Origin: Tritrichomonas musculus
Lineage: Eukaryota; Parabasalia; Tritrichomonadida; Tritrichomonadidae
Assembly: GCA_039105265.1 (NCBI GenBank)
Contig: JAPFFF010000062.1
Location: forward strand, 682,001-746,000
Direction: 5' to 3'
Length of the DNA: 64,000 bases
The translations under genes and the position numbers were made by a program. Shown one piece after another: positions 62,704 through 64,000 of the stretch. Numbering within the stretch: the first letter of the stretch is position 1; the number at the start of each line of letters is the position of its first letter. Below the pieces are notes generated by a model that worked only from the letters and a program-made list of their open reading frames with translations, was not told the origin of the DNA and did no database searches.

Positions 62704-64000
62704 TCATTTTTCGGTTTCTTCAACGACCAAAAGTTCTTTTGTTTGATTTTGTTTCACATTAACACTTTCATTATCATTATTAGTTGTTTCTACTACTTTT
62801 TCAACAGAAATTTTTTTATCAGAAACTTTTTCATCATAAACATTTATATTATTTTGGTTAATATCCAAATCATTTTTAATTGTTGCTATGTCATCTTCAT
62901 TTTGGCAACTTATCTTCATAAAATCATCAATATCATTTATATAATCGAAAAACACATCTTCATCAACGCCAATTTGTAGAAATCTTTCATCATTCTTCAA
63001 ATTCTGAACAATTGTTTCTATTGTTGGTCTTTTTTCTGGTTGAAAAGACCAACAGTCTTCGATCAAATCCCTATAACAATCAGGAATCGGATATTTAAAT
63101 GACGGATGAACTTTTTCAATCAAAATAATTTTCATGAGTGAAAAGTAATTAGTTGCATCTTCATAGGGTGTCAAATTGGTCATAATTTCATAAACAATTA
63201 ATCCGAAAGCATAAATGTCACCAGCTTTGGAATAACAATTTTGACTTAATATTTCAGGTGAACAATAAACCGGAGTTCCTTTCAACTTATACAATGGATT
63301 TGGTATGTTTTTATAATCTTCAGACAGTTCTTTTGAAAGGCCAAAATCAGCAAGCTTCGGATAAAGATTATCATCAAGGAGAATATTGTCAGGCTTTAAA
63401 TCACGGTGAATAATATTCTGCTGATGTAAATAATAAAGAGCTGCTGCAATTCCATAAATGTTTATCAATTTGGTTGTATTGTTCCATTTAGGTGGCGCCA
63501 TACTTAAGCTTTCATTCATAAGAACTTGCTTCAAAGAACCGTTTTTCAGAAATTCGGTTATGATTGTTGGATGCTCTTCTTGCTCAAAGTTAACATTACT
63601 ATAACCGATAAATTTAAGAATGCAAGGATGATTAAGTTTTGACATAATATTTACTTCACGATAAAGATCGAAAAGAACTTCATCATTTATATCATCAACG
63701 TTTTCTTTAGATATTTTTGCTGCTAATAATTCATCATTCATTTTATCATTAACTTTGTAAATAATACCAAAACTTCCTTGTCCAACTTTACTCAATTTTT
63801 GGTAATTTTTAAGAGAGATACAATTCACAGAAAAATCAATCTGAATCTGTTTAATTTTTTCTTTGTAAATTGAAGGCAAATCAATCATTTTGATTTGCTT
63901 CTTAAATTTTGATACAAATTCTTCAAGTTGAAAAGATGAATTAAAATTATCAATTAATTCAACATACGCTTGAAAACATTCTTTATCAACTTCACCATCT
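62704..64000 (-). CDS. TKL-type kinase, C-terminal part of a larger (probably multi-kinase) protein
   Basis: The open frame enters from the right edge of the window. Before the internal Met at 63888 it reads KECFQAYVELIDNFNSSFQL, the family tail that follows each kinase domain in the 51-54-kb gene, so another kinase domain very probably lies beyond the window. The visible domain is complete: GQGSFGIIYKV, AAKISKE, HRDLKPDNIL, ADFGLSK, GTPVYCSPEI, DIYAFGLIVYEIM, CWSFQPEKRPT. An approximately 75-residue acidic/Asn tail (DDIATIKNDLDINQNNINVY) follows. All catalytic residues are present, so it should be active. Its closest relative in the window appears to be the third kinase domain of the triple-kinase protein. 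Confidence 0.88.
   Translation of the reverse strand, partial: DGEVDKECFQAYVELIDNFNSSFQLEEFVSKFKKQIKMIDLPSIYKEKIKQIQIDFSVNCISLKNYQKLSKVGQGSFGIIYKVNDKMNDELLAAKISKENVDDINDEVLFDLYREVNIMSKLNHPCILKFIGYSNVNFEQEEHPTIITEFLKNGSLKQVLMNESLSMAPPKWNNTTKLINIYGIAAALYYLHQQNIIHRDLKPDNILLDDNLYPKLADFGLSKELSEDYKNIPNPLYKLKGTPVYCSPEILSQNCYSKAGDIYAFGLIVYEIMTNLTPYEDATNYFSLMKIILIEKVHPSFKYPIPDCYRDLIEDCWSFQPEKRPTIETIVQNLKNDERFLQIGVDEDVFFDYINDIDDFMKISCQNEDDIATIKNDLDINQNNINVYDEKVSDKKISVEKVVETTNNDNESVNVKQNQTKELLVVEETEK

Overview
The window looks like a contig from a trichomonad (Parabasalia), possibly a Tritrichomonas-like species. The DNA is extremely AT-rich and the genes have no recognisable introns. Several start codons lie 6-26 bases downstream of a TCA(C/T)(A/T) initiator, which matches the published trichomonad Inr. 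The gene families are those expanded in this group: TKL-type kinases, BspA-like leucine-rich-repeat proteins, DUF3447/ankyrin proteins, Sel1 repeats, Myb factors and Mutator-like transposons. All statements come from reading the sequence by eye; no database search was possible.

Left part (1-11.9 kb): a partial gene, a TKL kinase-like gene, and a PP1-like phosphatase fused to a protein kinase, in which the phosphatase half has lost key metal-site residues. Then comes a polytopic membrane protein with an apparently whole Mutator-like transposon lodged about 10 bp upstream of its start. Degenerate coding relics follow, including a broken hAT-like transposase. From 11.9 to 17.9 kb there is no gene, but three short TA-flanked inverted-repeat elements sit almost head to tail. 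A Myb R2R3 gene stands alone at 17.9 kb.

Middle part (21-31 kb): a scrambled region. A UBR-type E3 ligase homologue is broken, carries an internal inversion, and is joined in frame to a BspA-LRR segment. A GC-rich fold-back island sits inside it, in otherwise very AT-rich DNA. Next to it, a DUF3447/ankyrin gene is split near its N-terminus by a 1.37-kb inverted-repeat element whose clean removal would restore the frame. Small perfect palindromes mark several of the breaks.

Right part (31-64 kb): intact-looking genes alternate with relics. They include a kinase with two C2 domains, a 1,081-residue coiled-coil/LRR/Sel1 protein, tRNA-Ser(UGA), and an ankyrin locus whose repeats are separated by arrays of a 25-bp minisatellite. 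Next come a VIT/VWA protein, a 61-residue proline-rich protein, and a protein with three tandem kinase domains of which only the last keeps all catalytic motifs. The last genes are a large P-loop GTPase-like protein, a pseudokinase with an octapeptide array and a discoidin-like tail, and the C-terminal part of another kinase running off the window.

There is no operon logic. The common theme is intracellular signalling by at least eight kinase domains, several of them probable pseudokinases, among recently duplicated and decaying repeat-protein genes.
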